Shown piece after piece: positions 1 through 8,698 of a DNA stretch of 64,000 bases. A program made the translations under genes and the position numbers. A model generated the notes under the pieces. That model did not search any database, had not been told where the DNA came from, and worked only from the letters and a program-made list of their open reading frames with translations. The DNA is taken from positions 682,001-746,000 of the forward strand of contig NZ_JAAIKB010000001.1 in the NCBI RefSeq assembly GCF_011040385.1. The letters run 5' to 3'. Every line of letters starts with the position of its first letter. Within the stretch, counting starts at the first letter, position 1. Source of the DNA: Falsiroseomonas algicola (GTDB lineage Bacteria > Pseudomonadota > Alphaproteobacteria > Acetobacterales > Acetobacteraceae).

Positions 1-2
1 AA

Positions 3-110
3 TGGTGGGTCGCCTTGTTCCCGGGCGCCACGCTGATGACGGCGGTGTTCTGCTTCAACCTGCTGGGCGATGGAGTGCGGGATATCGTGGACCCCCGGAG
101 GCGCACGTGA
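3..110 (+). CDS. C-terminal end of a DppC/OppC-type ABC permease (partial)
   Basis: Only the last 35 residues are in the window; the gene begins to the left. The visible end contains FPGATLMTAVFCFNLLGDGV followed by RDIVDPR, the usual ending of binding-protein-dependent peptide/nickel permeases of the DppC/OppC family: last membrane helix, then the LGDGLRDxLDPR tail. Its stop codon overlaps the GTG start of the next gene by 4 bases (GTGA), so it belongs to the importer operon with the two ATPase genes that follow. Read directly from the sequence; the family assignment rests on this short tail plus context. Confidence 0.8.
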   Translation, partial: WWVALFPGATLMTAVFCFNLLGDGVRDIVDPRRRT

Positions 111-1069
111 GCGCCGTCCTCGACGTCTCCGATTTCTCCGTCGAGTTCCGCACGCGCAGCGGCATCGTCCGCGCGCTGGATCGCGTCGCCTTCACTGTCA
201 GGCGGGGCGAGACGATGGCCCTGGTCGGCGAATCCGGTTCCGGCAAATCCGTCACCGCCTATGCGCTGCTCGGCCTGCTCGACGCGGCGGGACGCATCAC
301 CAGGGGCCGCGCGGTGCTGGAGGGCGTGGACCTCACCGCCGCCTCCCCTTCTGAACTCGCACGCATCCGCGGCAAGCGGGCCGCGATGATCTTCCAGAAC
401 CCGCGCGCCGCGCTGAACCCGATCCGCCCGATCGGCCAGCAGATCGCCGATGTGCTGCGCCGCCATGCCGGCCTGTCGCGCCGTGACGCGATGGCCGGCG
501 CCATCGACATGCTGAAGCAGGTCGGCATCCCCGACCCCGCGCGCCGCGCCAGCGCCTATCCCTTCGAACTCTCGGGTGGCATGTGCCAGCGCGTGATGAT
601 CGCGATCGCGGTGGCGACGCGCCCGGCGCTGCTGATCGCGGACGAACCCACCACCGGCCTCGACGTCACCACCCAGGCCGTGGTGATGGACATCGTCGCG
701 AAACTCGCCGCGGAGACGGGGATGGCGACCATCCTCATCACCCATGACCTGGCACTCGCCGCGGAGCGCAGCGCCCGCATCGCGGTCATGCATGCCGGCC
801 ACATCGTGGAGGATGCGGCGACCAAGACGCTGCTGGCCAACCCGCGCCACCCCTATACACGCCGCCTGCTGGCCGCGACGCCGACCGCGGCGGGCAGCCT
901 TGCCGCGCTGCGCTCCATCCCCGGCAACCTGCCCGACCTGCGGCGTGACGACCTGCCGCCCTGCCGCTTCGCCGCCCGCTGCGACCGGCGCCTGCCCGGC
1001 TGCGACGCGAAGCTGGTCTGGCGGACCATCGAACCGGCGCACCGCATCGCCTGCTGGAACCCGGCATGA
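107..1069 (+). CDS. Peptide-type ABC importer ATPase, DppD-like
   Basis: Cytoplasmic ATPase, 320 aa, of a DppBCDF-type importer. Walker A GESGSGKS is at residues 41-48, followed by the Q-loop ([10 protein letters not shown]), an LSGGMCQR signature, Walker [13 protein letters not shown] and the switch histidine ITHD. The C-terminus carries the oligopeptide-transporter extension with its cysteine cluster (CRFAARC...CD), typical of the DppD/OppD branch. The frame is open from base 2, but alignment to the family and the GTGA overlap with the permease stop place the start at the GTG at 107. It overlaps the partner ATPase by 4 bases. The substrate is not revealed by the ATPase; the downstream amidase genes suggest an amide or peptide-like compound. 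Confidence 0.9.
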   Translation: MSAVLDVSDFSVEFRTRSGIVRALDRVAFTVRRGETMALVGESGSGKSVTAYALLGLLDAAGRITRGRAVLEGVDLTAASPSELARIRGKRAAMIFQNPRAALNPIRPIGQQIADVLRRHAGLSRRDAMAGAIDMLKQVGIPDPARRASAYPFELSGGMCQRVMIAIAVATRPALLIADEPTTGLDVTTQAVVMDIVAKLAAETGMATILITHDLALAAERSARIAVMHAGHIVEDAATKTLLANPRHPYTRRLLAATPTAAGSLAALRSIPGNLPDLRRDDLPPCRFAARCDRRLPGCDAKLVWRTIEPAHRIACWNPA

Positions 1070-2088
1070 TCGGCAACGAGCCTACGCCCCCGGGACCGGA
1101 CGGCTCCACGCTGCTGGATGTGGCGGAGCTGTCGAAGCGATTCCCGCTTCGTCGCAAGGGCTGGTTCGGTGGCGGCCATCCCTCCCTGGTCCATGCGGTG
1201 GACGACGTCTCCTTCACCCTGTCACGGGGCGAGACTCTGGGCCTGGTCGGCGAATCCGGCTGCGGCAAATCGACGCTGGTCCGCCTCATCACGCGCCTCA
1301 CGGACCCGACCAGCGGCTCCATCCGCTTCGGCAGCCGCGAACTGGCCGACCTGCCCGCCAAGCGCTTCGCGCGGGATGCGGATCGCGCGCGCATCCAGAT
1401 CGTCTTCCAGGACGCCGGGGAGAGCATCAACCCGCGCTTCACCGCCGCCGACGCCATCGCCGATCCGCTGCGCAAGCTGAAGGGCGTGACGGGCCCTGAC
1501 CTCAAGGCGAAGGTCGAGGAAGCCGCGACGCTCTGCGGCCTGCCGGTCGAGCTGCTGGACCGCTTCCCGCACCAGCTCTCCGGCGGCCAGCGCGCGCGCG
1601 TCGGCATCGCCCGCGCCATCGCGACCAGGCCCGACCTGCTGGTACTGGACGAGCCGACGGCCGCGCTCGACGTCTCCGTCCAGGTCACGATCCTGCAGCT
1701 GCTGGTGCGGCTGCGGGAGACGCTGGGCATGTCCTACGTCTTCGTCAGCCACGACCTCAACGTGGTGCGCCTGCTCTGCGACCGCGTCATCGTCATGTAT
1801 CTCGGCCGCATCGTGGAAACCGGGCCGGCCGAACAGGTCTTCGCCAAGCCGCTGCACCCCTACACGCGGGGCCTGGTCGCCGCGGTGCCGCGGCTGGATG
1901 GCGTGCGGGATGGCGCGCTACGCCTGGCGGGCGACCCGAAGAGCCCGATCGACCCCGATCCCCATGCCTGCCGCTTCCATGGCCGCTGCCCCATTGGTAC
2001 GGATCGCTGCGGGCTCGACATGCCCGCGCTGCGCCGCTTCGGCGGCGGGCGCGAGGCCGCCTGCCACTACGCGGAGGAACCAGCATGA
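1066..2088 (+). CDS. Peptide-type ABC importer ATPase, DppF-like
   Basis: Second ATPase of the same importer, 340 aa. It has Walker A GESGCGKS at residues 62-69, a Q-loop ([13 protein letters not shown]), LSGGQRARV, Walker [13 protein letters not shown], and VSHDLNVV with the switch histidine. The C-terminal oligopeptide-transporter extension again has spaced cysteines (CRFHGRC, then C). DppD- and DppF-like subunits form the heterodimeric motor under the two permeases. Both ends overlap neighbours by 4 bases (ATGA), so translation is coupled from the permease through to the amidase genes. Confidence 0.9.
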   Translation: MIGNEPTPPGPDGSTLLDVAELSKRFPLRRKGWFGGGHPSLVHAVDDVSFTLSRGETLGLVGESGCGKSTLVRLITRLTDPTSGSIRFGSRELADLPAKRFARDADRARIQIVFQDAGESINPRFTAADAIADPLRKLKGVTGPDLKAKVEEAATLCGLPVELLDRFPHQLSGGQRARVGIARAIATRPDLLVLDEPTAALDVSVQVTILQLLVRLRETLGMSYVFVSHDLNVVRLLCDRVIVMYLGRIVETGPAEQVFAKPLHPYTRGLVAAVPRLDGVRDGALRLAGDPKSPIDPDPHACRFHGRCPIGTDRCGLDMPALRRFGGGREAACHYAEEPA

Positions 2089-2267
2089 CGGAAGACCAGG
2101 CCGAGGCCCTGATGAACGCCGCCGCCACGGCACTCTCCCTGCCCGTGGACCCGGCGCATCGCCCGGGCGTCATCGCCAATCTCCGCCTTGCCGCGCGCAT
2201 GGCGGCGCTGGTGGAGGGCAAGGCGCTGACGGTGCATCAGGAACCCGCGCCGGTGTATCGCCCGTGA
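2085..2267 (+). CDS. atzG: AtzG-like small subunit (DUF4089)
   Basis: A 60-residue helical protein matching the DUF4089/AtzG pattern: an N-terminal acidic helix, LPVDPAHRPGVIANL, then a second amphipathic helix and a short VYRP tail. AtzG is a GatC-like partner that wraps the amidase AtzE and is needed for its stability. Here it sits immediately before an AtzE-type amidase and overlaps both neighbours (ATGA before it, GTGA after it), which strongly supports the pairing. The name refers to family membership; participation in cyanuric acid breakdown is not shown by this window. Confidence 0.8.
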   Translation: MTEDQAEALMNAAATALSLPVDPAHRPGVIANLRLAARMAALVEGKALTVHQEPAPVYRP

Positions 2268-3658
2268 AAGCCGCCGAGACCGCCCAGGCCATCCGCGCCG
2301 GCCGCCGCCGCGCCATCGATGTCACCGAAGCCGCGCTGGCCGACATCGGCACGCGCGACAGCCGGTACAATGCCTTCACCGAGGTCACCGCCGCGCGCGC
2401 GCGGGCGGAGGCGCTGGCCGTGGACCAGGCGATCGCGCAGGGCCGCGACCCCGGCCCGCTGGCCGGCGTGCCCTATGCCGTGAAGAACCTCTTCGACCTC
2501 GAGGGCATCGCGACCCTCGCCGGTTCGAAGATCGAGCGCAGCGCGAAGCCCGCCGCGCGCGACGGCTACCTGGTGCGCCGGATGGCCGCCGCCGGCGCCA
2601 TCTGCACCGGCGCGCTGAACATGGACGAATACGCCTACGGCTTCACGACCGAGAATGCGCATGACGGGCCCTGCCGCAACCCGCATGACCTGACCCGCAT
2701 CGCGGGCGGCTCCTCCGGCGGCTCTGCAGCGGCCGTCGCGGCGGGCCTCGTGCCGATCACGCTCGGCAGCGACACCAACGGGTCGATCCGCGTCCCCTCC
2801 TCCCTCTGCGGCATCTTCGGGCTCAAGCCGACCTATGGAAGGCTGTCCCGCGCCGGCAGCTATCCCTTCGTCGCCTCGCTCGACCACCTCGGCCCCTTTG
2901 CCGGAGACGTCGCCGACCTCGCGCTGGCCTATGACGTGCTGCAGGGCTTCGATCCCGAGGATCCCGCGCAGACCCGCCAGCCCGTGGAACCCGTCACGCC
3001 GCGGCTTGGCGCGGGCATCGAGGGCCTGCGCTTCGCCGTCGCCGATGGCCATTTCGCCCGCAATGGCCACCCGGAGGCCTTCGCGGCGGTGGAGGCGATC
3101 GCCCGCGTGCTCGGCGCCACACGGCGGATGGTGGTGCCGGATGCCGCGCGCGGCCGCGCCGCCGCCTTCCTCATCACCATGGCGGAGGGCGGCAACCTCC
3201 ACATGCCGGACCTTCGCACGCGTGCGGCTGACTTCGATCCCGGCACGCGCGACCGCTTCCTGGCCGGTGCCATGCTGCCCGCGCATTGGGTGACGCAGGC
3301 GCAGCGGCTGCGCGCGGACTATCGCGCCTCCGTGCTGAAACTCTTCGCCGAGACGGACATCCTGATCGCCCCCGCCACGCCCTTCTCCGCCACCCCCATC
3401 GGCCAGGCGAATATCGAGCTGGATGGAGAGCTGGTGCCGATCCGCCCCAATCTCGGCGTCTTCACCCAGCCCATCTCCTGCATCGGCCTGCCGGTGCTGG
3501 CGGTGCCGCTGGCCGATCCCAGCACGGCCGGCACGCCGAACGGGCTGCCGATCGGCGTGCAGCTGATTGCCGCGCCGTGGCGGGAGGATGTGCTGTTCCG
3601 CGTCGCCGCCGCGCTGGAACGCGCGGGCGTGGTCGCGGCGCCGCCCCTCCGCGGATGA
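2264..3658 (+). CDS. atzE: AtzE-family amidase (amidase signature enzyme)
   Basis: A 464-aa amidase-signature hydrolase. The Ser-rich signature [14 protein letters not shown] and the following [13 protein letters not shown] block hold the Ser-cisSer-Lys machinery, with the catalytic lysine in [10 protein letters not shown]. Length and ending match AtzE, whose characterised member hydrolyses 1-carboxybiuret, an intermediate of s-triazine/cyanuric acid breakdown. The start is the GTG at 2264, which overlaps the AtzG stop; the frame upstream is open but is the shadow of the ATPase gene. With a peptide-type importer directly upstream in the same transcript, the likely job is hydrolysis of an imported amide, the exact substrate being unknown. 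It ends back to back with the convergent siderophore operon. Confidence 0.85.
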   Translation: MKAAETAQAIRAGRRRAIDVTEAALADIGTRDSRYNAFTEVTAARARAEALAVDQAIAQGRDPGPLAGVPYAVKNLFDLEGIATLAGSKIERSAKPAARDGYLVRRMAAAGAICTGALNMDEYAYGFTTENAHDGPCRNPHDLTRIAGGSSGGSAAAVAAGLVPITLGSDTNGSIRVPSSLCGIFGLKPTYGRLSRAGSYPFVASLDHLGPFAGDVADLALAYDVLQGFDPEDPAQTRQPVEPVTPRLGAGIEGLRFAVADGHFARNGHPEAFAAVEAIARVLGATRRMVVPDAARGRAAAFLITMAEGGNLHMPDLRTRAADFDPGTRDRFLAGAMLPAHWVTQAQRLRADYRASVLKLFAETDILIAPATPFSATPIGQANIELDGELVPIRPNLGVFTQPISCIGLPVLAVPLADPSTAGTPNGLPIGVQLIAAPWREDVLFRVAAALERAGVVAAPPLRG

Positions 3659-4417
3659 CTACGCGAAATAGGCGGCGATCAGCCTGCCGCCGATCTCATG
3701 CACCGTCGCCTCGACGTCATAGATCGCGGCGATCGCCTCAGGCGTCATGATGGCGGCCGGGCTGCCCTGCATCAGCACGCGGCCATCGCGCATCGCCACG
3801 ATGTGGTCGGCGTGGCAGGAGGCGAAGTTGAGGTCGTGCAGCACCAGCACGACCGTCTTGCCCAGCTCCTCCGCCGCGCGGCGGACCAGGCGCATCATCG
3901 CCACGGCGTGTTGCATGTCGAGGCTGTTCAGCGGCTCATCCAGCAGCACGTAGTCCGTGTCCTGCGCCAGCACCATGGCGACGAAGGCGCGCTGCCGCTG
4001 CCCGCCCGACAGCTCATCCAGGAAGCGCTCGGCCAGCCCCTCCAGCGCGAGGTAGCGCAGCGCGCGCTCCACATGCGCCGCATCCTCCCGCGTCGGGCGT
4101 CCGCCGGAATGGGGGTAGCGCCCGAAGGCGACGAGGTCCCTGACCGTCAGCCGCGCCGGCAGATGGTTGTCCTGCCGCAGGATGGACAGGCGCTTCGCCA
4201 GCACGGCGCCGGGCGTGCGCGCCACGTCCAGCCCATCCACCCGCACCTGCCCCGCCGACATCGGCAGCAGCCGCGCGATCATGGACAGCAGGCTCGACTT
4301 GCCCGCGCCGTTCGGCCCGATGATGGCGGTGACGCCGCCCCTCGGCAGGCGCAGCGTGACGCCATCCACCACCACCGTTTCGCCGTAGCGCTTGCTGACG
4401 CCGATGGCCTCGATCAT
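3659..4417 (-). CDS. Siderophore ABC importer ATPase, FecE/CeuD-like
   Basis: A 252-aa ATPase starting MIEAIGVSKRYGE, with Walker [20 protein letters not shown], Walker B YVLLDEPLNSLD and LVLHDLN. The NSLDMQHAV segment is typical of iron-siderophore ATPases (FecE, FepC, CeuD/YclP). The start at 4417 overlaps the permease stop by 4 bases (ATGA); the longer upstream frame is a shadow of the permease. It is the last gene of a four-gene iron operon (receptor, two permeases, ATPase) and powers uptake across the inner membrane. It converges on atzE with no gap between the two stop codons. Confidence 0.9.
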   Translation of the reverse strand: MIEAIGVSKRYGETVVVDGVTLRLPRGGVTAIIGPNGAGKSSLLSMIARLLPMSAGQVRVDGLDVARTPGAVLAKRLSILRQDNHLPARLTVRDLVAFGRYPHSGGRPTREDAAHVERALRYLALEGLAERFLDELSGGQRQRAFVAMVLAQDTDYVLLDEPLNSLDMQHAVAMMRLVRRAAEELGKTVVLVLHDLNFASCHADHIVAMRDGRVLMQGSPAAIMTPEAIAAIYDVEATVHEIGGRLIAAYFA

Positions 4418-5373
4418 CGCACCTTCCCCCGGACCAGCAGGGCGATGAACAGGATGCCGCCCAGGAAATCGATGATGACGCGCAGGCTGGTGTCGAAGCC
4501 GAAGCCGTGTTCCAGCACGGCCTGCCCGCCCGCCAGGCAGATGACGGCCAGCAGGAAGGCCGCCGGCAGCAGATGCGCATGGCGGAAGGACGGCATGACG
4601 GCATGGGCGAGGTTCGCGACCAGCAGGCCGAGGAAGGTCACCGGCCCGACCAGCGCGGTGGAGACGGAGACGAGCATCGCCACCATCACCAGGATGCGCG
4701 TGACTTCCCGCCGGTGATCCAGGCCGAGGGTGATGGACACCTCCCGCCCCAGCGACAGCACATCCCATCGCCGCAGCGCCCGCCAGCCCAGCAGGCTGGC
4801 CGCCAGCGCCATCGCCGCGGCGATGGCCAGCAGCCCGTGATGCGGGCTGTTGAAGCTGGCGAAGAAGCGGTCCTGCAGGAAGGCGAACTCATTGGGATCG
4901 ATGATTCGCTGGAGGAAGCCGGCGAGGCTGCGGAACAGCACGCCCAGCACCACGCCGCCCAGCACCAGCAGGTGCAGGCTGCGCCGCGCGCCCCCGAACA
5001 GCGCGGCGTGGAGCAGGAAGGAGAAGGCGATCATTGCCGCGACCTCCCCGGCGAAGAGCAGCCGGCGATCCAGGCCCGCGAAGGCGCTGGCGCCGAGGGC
5101 GAAGACCAGCACGGTCTGCACCAGCACATAGAGCTGGTCGAAGCCCATCACCGCGGGGGTCAGGATGCGGTTGCCCGTCGCGGTCTGGAACAGCACGGTG
5201 GACACGGCGACGGCATGCGCCACCAGCAGCATCGTCGCCAGCTTGGCGGCGCGGAAGGGCAGCGCGAAGCCCCAGGCGCCGTTCACGCCCCAGGTCATGA
5301 ACAGCGCTGCGCTGCCCAGCGCGAGGGCGCCCAGCACCGCCAGCACCAGCCGAGGATCGCGCGCGGCCGTCAC
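4414..5373 (-). CDS. Siderophore ABC importer permease, FecCD family (second)
   Basis: A 319-aa inner-membrane protein of the FecCD/BtuC family with about nine hydrophobic helices. Landmarks are the LFQTATGNRILTPAVMGFDQLYVLVQT segment (split here as LFQTATGNRIL and MGFDQLYVL), the cytoplasmic coupling region LSLGREVSITLG, and the GPVTFLGLLVANLAH motif near the end. These match the CeuC/FatC/YclO branch that transports catecholate or similar ferric siderophores. It overlaps both neighbouring operon genes by 4 bases. Confidence 0.9.
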   Translation of the reverse strand: MTAARDPRLVLAVLGALALGSAALFMTWGVNGAWGFALPFRAAKLATMLLVAHAVAVSTVLFQTATGNRILTPAVMGFDQLYVLVQTVLVFALGASAFAGLDRRLLFAGEVAAMIAFSFLLHAALFGGARRSLHLLVLGGVVLGVLFRSLAGFLQRIIDPNEFAFLQDRFFASFNSPHHGLLAIAAAMALAASLLGWRALRRWDVLSLGREVSITLGLDHRREVTRILVMVAMLVSVSTALVGPVTFLGLLVANLAHAVMPSFRHAHLLPAAFLLAVICLAGGQAVLEHGFGFDTSLRVIIDFLGGILFIALLVRGKVR

Positions 5374-6335
5374 CCCAGCCGCGCCTGGCGGCGGAACAGC
5401 AGCGCCAGGAACAGCGCCGCGCCGACCACGCCGACGATGGTGCCGACGGGAATCTCGTAGGGGAAGCGGATCACCCGTCCCAGCATGTCGCAGGCCAGCA
5501 GCAGCATGCCGCCCAGCACCGCGATCCAGGGAATGGCGCGCCGCGCATGGTCGCCCATCGCCATCGCGACCAGGTTCGGCACGACCAGGCCGAAGAAGGG
5601 CACCATGCCCACCGTCACCACCACCGTCGCCGTCACCATGGCGACGATGAACAGCCCCATCGCCAGCACGCGGCGATGATCCAGGCCGAGGCTGGTCGCC
5701 ACATCCTCCCCCATCCCCGCCACGGTGAAGCGGTCCGCCGCGAACCAGGCCAGCACCGTCAGCGCGAAGGCGACCCAGAGCAGCTCGTAGCGCCCCTCCA
5801 GCACGCCGGAGAAGTCGCCGGCCGTCCAGGCATTCACGGATTGCAGCAGGTCCATGCGGTAGGCGAGGAAGGTGGTCACGGCCTCGATCACGCCGCCCAG
5901 CATCAGGCCCAGCAGCGGCACCATCAGCACGGACCGCAGCGGCACCTGCCGCAGGATGGCCAGGAACAGCGCCGTGCCTGCCAGCGCGAAGCCCGCCGCC
6001 ACCAGCATCTTCACCAGGATTGGTGCCTCCGGCGCCAGCACCATCACCGCCAGCAGGCCGAGGCTGGCGGATTCCGCCGTGCCGGCGGTGGAGGGCTCCA
6101 CGAAGCGGTTGCGCGCCAGCAGCTGCATCAGCAGCCCCGCCACGCCGATCGCCATGCCGGCCAGCAGCACCGCGATGGTGCGCGGCAGGCGGCTGACCAG
6201 CAGCAGCTGCATCGCGGGCCCCTCCGGCCCCTCCGCCAGCAGCCGCGCGGGCGTCACCGTGCCGACACCCACGAAGAGGCTGACGACCGCCATCGCCAGC
6301 AGCAGCAGGACGGCGAGGAGAAGGCGCGCGCCCAC
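5370..6335 (-). CDS. Siderophore ABC importer permease, FecCD family (first)
   Basis: A 321-aa FecCD-family permease matching the CeuB/FatD/YclN branch. It has an N-terminal helix, LPRTIAVLLAGMAIGVAGLL (the classic R-P/R-T entry motif), LARNRFVEPSTAG, the coupling region EDVATSLGLDHR, and GMVPFFGLVVPNLV. It pairs with the next gene to form the heterodimeric channel. It starts 2 bases after the receptor gene stop and overlaps the second permease by 4 bases, consistent with one Fur-controlled transcript starting near 7.28 kb. Confidence 0.9.
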   Translation of the reverse strand: MGARLLLAVLLLLAMAVVSLFVGVGTVTPARLLAEGPEGPAMQLLLVSRLPRTIAVLLAGMAIGVAGLLMQLLARNRFVEPSTAGTAESASLGLLAVMVLAPEAPILVKMLVAAGFALAGTALFLAILRQVPLRSVLMVPLLGLMLGGVIEAVTTFLAYRMDLLQSVNAWTAGDFSGVLEGRYELLWVAFALTVLAWFAADRFTVAGMGEDVATSLGLDHRRVLAMGLFIVAMVTATVVVTVGMVPFFGLVVPNLVAMAMGDHARRAIPWIAVLGGMLLLACDMLGRVIRFPYEIPVGTIVGVVGAALFLALLFRRQARLG

Positions 6336-6337
6336 GC

Positions 6338-7252
6338 TCAGGCGGCGCCGAGCGCGGCCGCGACCTCCCGCACCATCAGCGTCGTGCCCTGCAGCCCGCC
6401 CGGCGCGACATACCAGGTGACGGGGTCGAGGTAGTACACGCGCCCCTGCCGCCAGGCCGCGGTCTGCCGCACCAGCGGATTATCCAGCAGCCGCCGCGCC
6501 GCCCCGGAGCGGCCGATGGCGGCATCGCGATCCACGACGAAAAGCCGGTCCGGATTGGCGGCCAGGATGAACTCCGACCCCACCGCCTGGCCGTGGGAGG
6601 AGACGGCCAGGTCCGGCACCGCCGCAGCGACGCCGAGTTCGTCATGGATCACGCCGAAGCGGGAGCCGGGGCCATAGGCGCTCATCCGCGTGCCCGTCGT
6701 CAGCACCACCAGCGCCTTGCCCTGGCCCGCCGCGCGGGCCCGCGTGGCGGCCACGGCGTCCCGCAGCCCCGCGACCGCGGCGCGCGCCGCGGCCTCCCTG
6801 CCCACGATGCCCGCCAGCATCAGGGCATTCTGCTCCACCCGGTCGATCGTGCCGCCGGTGCCGCCATGCAGCACGATGGTGGGCGCGATGCGCGACAGAT
6901 CCGCGTATTTCGCCGCCGACCGCCCGCCGATGACGATGAGGTCCGGCCGCGCGGCGTTCACCGCCTCGTAGTTCGGCTCGAACAGCGTGCCGAGCCGGGC
7001 ATAGCGCGCATCGGCGTAGCGGGAGAGGAAGGGCGGGAAGGTGGTGCCGGCCACGCCCTGGATGCGCTCCACGCCGAGCGCATCCAGGATGTCGAGCGCC
7101 GCGATGTCGAAGACCACGATGCGCTGCGGGTCGGCCGGCACCGCCGTCTCCCCCTGCGCGTGGCGCACCAGTCGGGCCTGGCCCTGCGCGGCGGCGGGCG
7201 CGGCCAGCAGGATGGCGGCGGCGGAGAGCAGGTGCCGGCGGGTGGGCGCCAT
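6338..7252 (-). CDS. Ferric siderophore periplasmic binding protein, CeuE/YclQ-like
   Basis: A 304-aa class III periplasmic solute receptor. It has an N-terminal export signal (TRRHLLSAAAILLAAPAAAQG), then the PADPQRIVVFDIAALDILDALG opening of FatB/CeuE proteins, NYEAVNAARPDLIVIGGRSA, and a C-terminal lobe ending in WYVAPGGLQ. A cytoplasmically made precursor delivers ferric siderophore to the two permeases downstream. First gene of the operon. The start at 7252 lies 32 bases below a perfect inverted repeat that looks like a Fur site. No TonB-dependent outer-membrane receptor is in view, so the siderophore type cannot be named. Confidence 0.9.
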   Translation of the reverse strand: MAPTRRHLLSAAAILLAAPAAAQGQARLVRHAQGETAVPADPQRIVVFDIAALDILDALGVERIQGVAGTTFPPFLSRYADARYARLGTLFEPNYEAVNAARPDLIVIGGRSAAKYADLSRIAPTIVLHGGTGGTIDRVEQNALMLAGIVGREAAARAAVAGLRDAVAATRARAAGQGKALVVLTTGTRMSAYGPGSRFGVIHDELGVAAAVPDLAVSSHGQAVGSEFILAANPDRLFVVDRDAAIGRSGAARRLLDNPLVRQTAAWRQGRVYYLDPVTWYVAPGGLQGTTLMVREVAAALGAA

Positions 7253-7283
7253 GGGGAGGGCTCCTTGCGGAAGGCAATCAGAG

Positions 7284-7302
7284 AATGCGACTTATTCGCA
7301 TT
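7284..7302. promoter_or_regulatory. Fur-type operator upstream of the siderophore operon
   Basis: AATGCGA-CTTAT-TCGCATT is a perfect 7-bp inverted repeat with a 5-bp centre. Its core TGCGA-N5-TCGCA fits the TGC-N9-GCA pattern described for alphaproteobacterial Fur. It lies 32 bp upstream of the siderophore-receptor start codon and nothing else divergent starts here, so iron-responsive repression of the operon is the natural reading. The palindrome is seen; the regulator is inferred. Confidence 0.7.
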
Positions 7303-7329
7303 ATCGACCGCCCGCAAGGTTCGCGCCCG

Positions 7330-8184
7330 TCAGCCTTCGCGCAGCAGCCGCGCGAGCGCCGCATCCGTCTCCGGCGCCGCGGCGAAGCCGACCTCCCGCC
7401 GCAGCCGCGCGGTGTCCGCCACCATGCGCGGCACCTCCCCCGGCCGGTCCGGCAGCGCGCCCATGCTCAGCAGGTCGGGGCGCCCGGCCAGGCGCGCGAG
7501 CGTCTCCGCGATATCCCGGATCGAACGCCCCTCCCCCGTGCCGATGTTCACCGCACCCGTGACGGTGCTGGCGGTCAGCGCCGCCACGGCATCGCCGACA
7601 AACCAGGTGCTGGCGAAGTCGCGCACCGGGCGGCCGGACGCGCAGCGCGCCTCCCTCCCCTCCCGCAGCGCGGCGGCGATGGACGGCACCAGCCGGTCCG
7701 GGTGCTCGCCAGGGCCGAACAGGTGGAACAGCCGCGCCCAGGCGGTGGAGAGGCCCTCCAGCGCCATCAGCCGCGCCGCCAGGGCCGCCTTGGCGATGCC
7801 ATAGGGGGTGGTGGGCGCGATGGGGCGGCTCTCGGCCCACAGCACCTCGTCCGGCTCCGTCGCGTATTCCGCGCAGGTGCCGATCCCGATGAAGCGCCGG
7901 CCGCCCTGTTCGGCGAAGCGCCGGGCGAGCGCGGTGGAGGCCTCCAGCCAGTCGGTATTCTCCGCCGCCGTCCAGAAGCGGCCATGCACGACATACCAGG
8001 CGGCGTGGACGATCACGGCCGGCTTCACCTCGCGCAGCAGCGCGGCCTGGTCGGCCTCCTGCAGCAGATCGGCATGGAGCCGCCCGGACACCGCATGCAC
8101 CGCGAACCCCCGCGCGGCGAGCGCCGCCGGCAGCGCCCGGCCGACGAAGCCGCCGGCGCCGGTCAGCAGCAGCCGCTCAGCCAT
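7330..8184 (-). CDS. NAD(P)-dependent nucleotide-sugar epimerase/reductase (extended SDR)
   Basis: A 284-aa extended short-chain dehydrogenase. The Rossmann nucleotide motif TGAGGFVG is at residues 8-15, and the catalytic YxxxK is in TPYGIAKAALAARL. Together with GVNIGTG-like (AVNIGTGEGRSI) and FASTWFVGDAV blocks this places it with nucleotide-sugar 4-ketoreductases/epimerases. As last gene of the CDP-sugar operon it probably reduces the 4-keto group to finish the sugar. It overlaps the epimerase gene by 8 bases. The product stereochemistry cannot be read from sequence. Confidence 0.8.
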   Translation of the reverse strand: MAERLLLTGAGGFVGRALPAALAARGFAVHAVSGRLHADLLQEADQAALLREVKPAVIVHAAWYVVHGRFWTAAENTDWLEASTALARRFAEQGGRRFIGIGTCAEYATEPDEVLWAESRPIAPTTPYGIAKAALAARLMALEGLSTAWARLFHLFGPGEHPDRLVPSIAAALREGREARCASGRPVRDFASTWFVGDAVAALTASTVTGAVNIGTGEGRSIRDIAETLARLAGRPDLLSMGALPDRPGEVPRMVADTARLRREVGFAAAPETDAALARLLREG

Positions 8185-8698
8185 GCAGCGGCCAGTCGCG
8201 GTCCCGGTCGCCGATCACCGCCGGTGCGGCCGGCCAGGGGATGGCGAAGGCCGGATCATCCCAGCGCGCGCCGCGCGCCAGCGCCGGCGTGTAGGGCGCG
8301 TCGATCAGGTATTCGACCACGGCGTCATCGGTGAGTGTCAGGAAGCCATGCGCGCAGCCCTGCGGGATGAACAGCGCATTGCCCGCCTCCGCGGAGAGCA
8401 CCACCGCCTCATGCCGCAGCCCGCCACCGGGGCGGAGATCCAGCGCCACGTCGAAGACCGCGCCTCGGACGCAGCGGACCAGCTTCTGCTCCGCCGCCGG
8501 CGCCGCCTGCCAATGCATCCCCCGCAGCGTGTGGCGATGCGTGTTCTCCGACAGGCTCGCCTGGGTCGGCGCGAAGTCGATGCCCGCCTCCGCGAAGCGC
8601 GTCGCGCACCAGCTGCGCAGGAAGGCGCCGCGCGCATCGAGGGCGCGATCCGCCAGCACTTCCACCACACCCGGCACCGCGGCGGCGCGGAACCTCAC
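8177..8698 (-). CDS. RfbC-like nucleotide-sugar 3,5-epimerase
   Basis: A 173-aa cupin of the dTDP-4-dehydrorhamnose 3,5-epimerase family. It has a family-like opening (FRAAAVPGVVEV), SLSENTHRHTLRGMHWQ (the LRGxHxQ core), LVRCVRGAVFDVALDLR, FIPQGCAHGFLTL, and the WDDPAFAIPWP ending. The start is the GTG at 8698, which overlaps the methyltransferase stop by 4 bases; an in-frame open stretch upstream is a shadow. In this operon the substrate should be a CDP-4-keto-6-deoxy sugar rather than dTDP-linked, because rfbF/rfbG are CDP-specific and no rmlA/rmlB is present. Confidence 0.8.
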   Translation of the reverse strand: MRFRAAAVPGVVEVLADRALDARGAFLRSWCATRFAEAGIDFAPTQASLSENTHRHTLRGMHWQAAPAAEQKLVRCVRGAVFDVALDLRPGGGLRHEAVVLSAEAGNALFIPQGCAHGFLTLTDDAVVEYLIDAPYTPALARGARWDDPAFAIPWPAAPAVIGDRDRDWPLHG

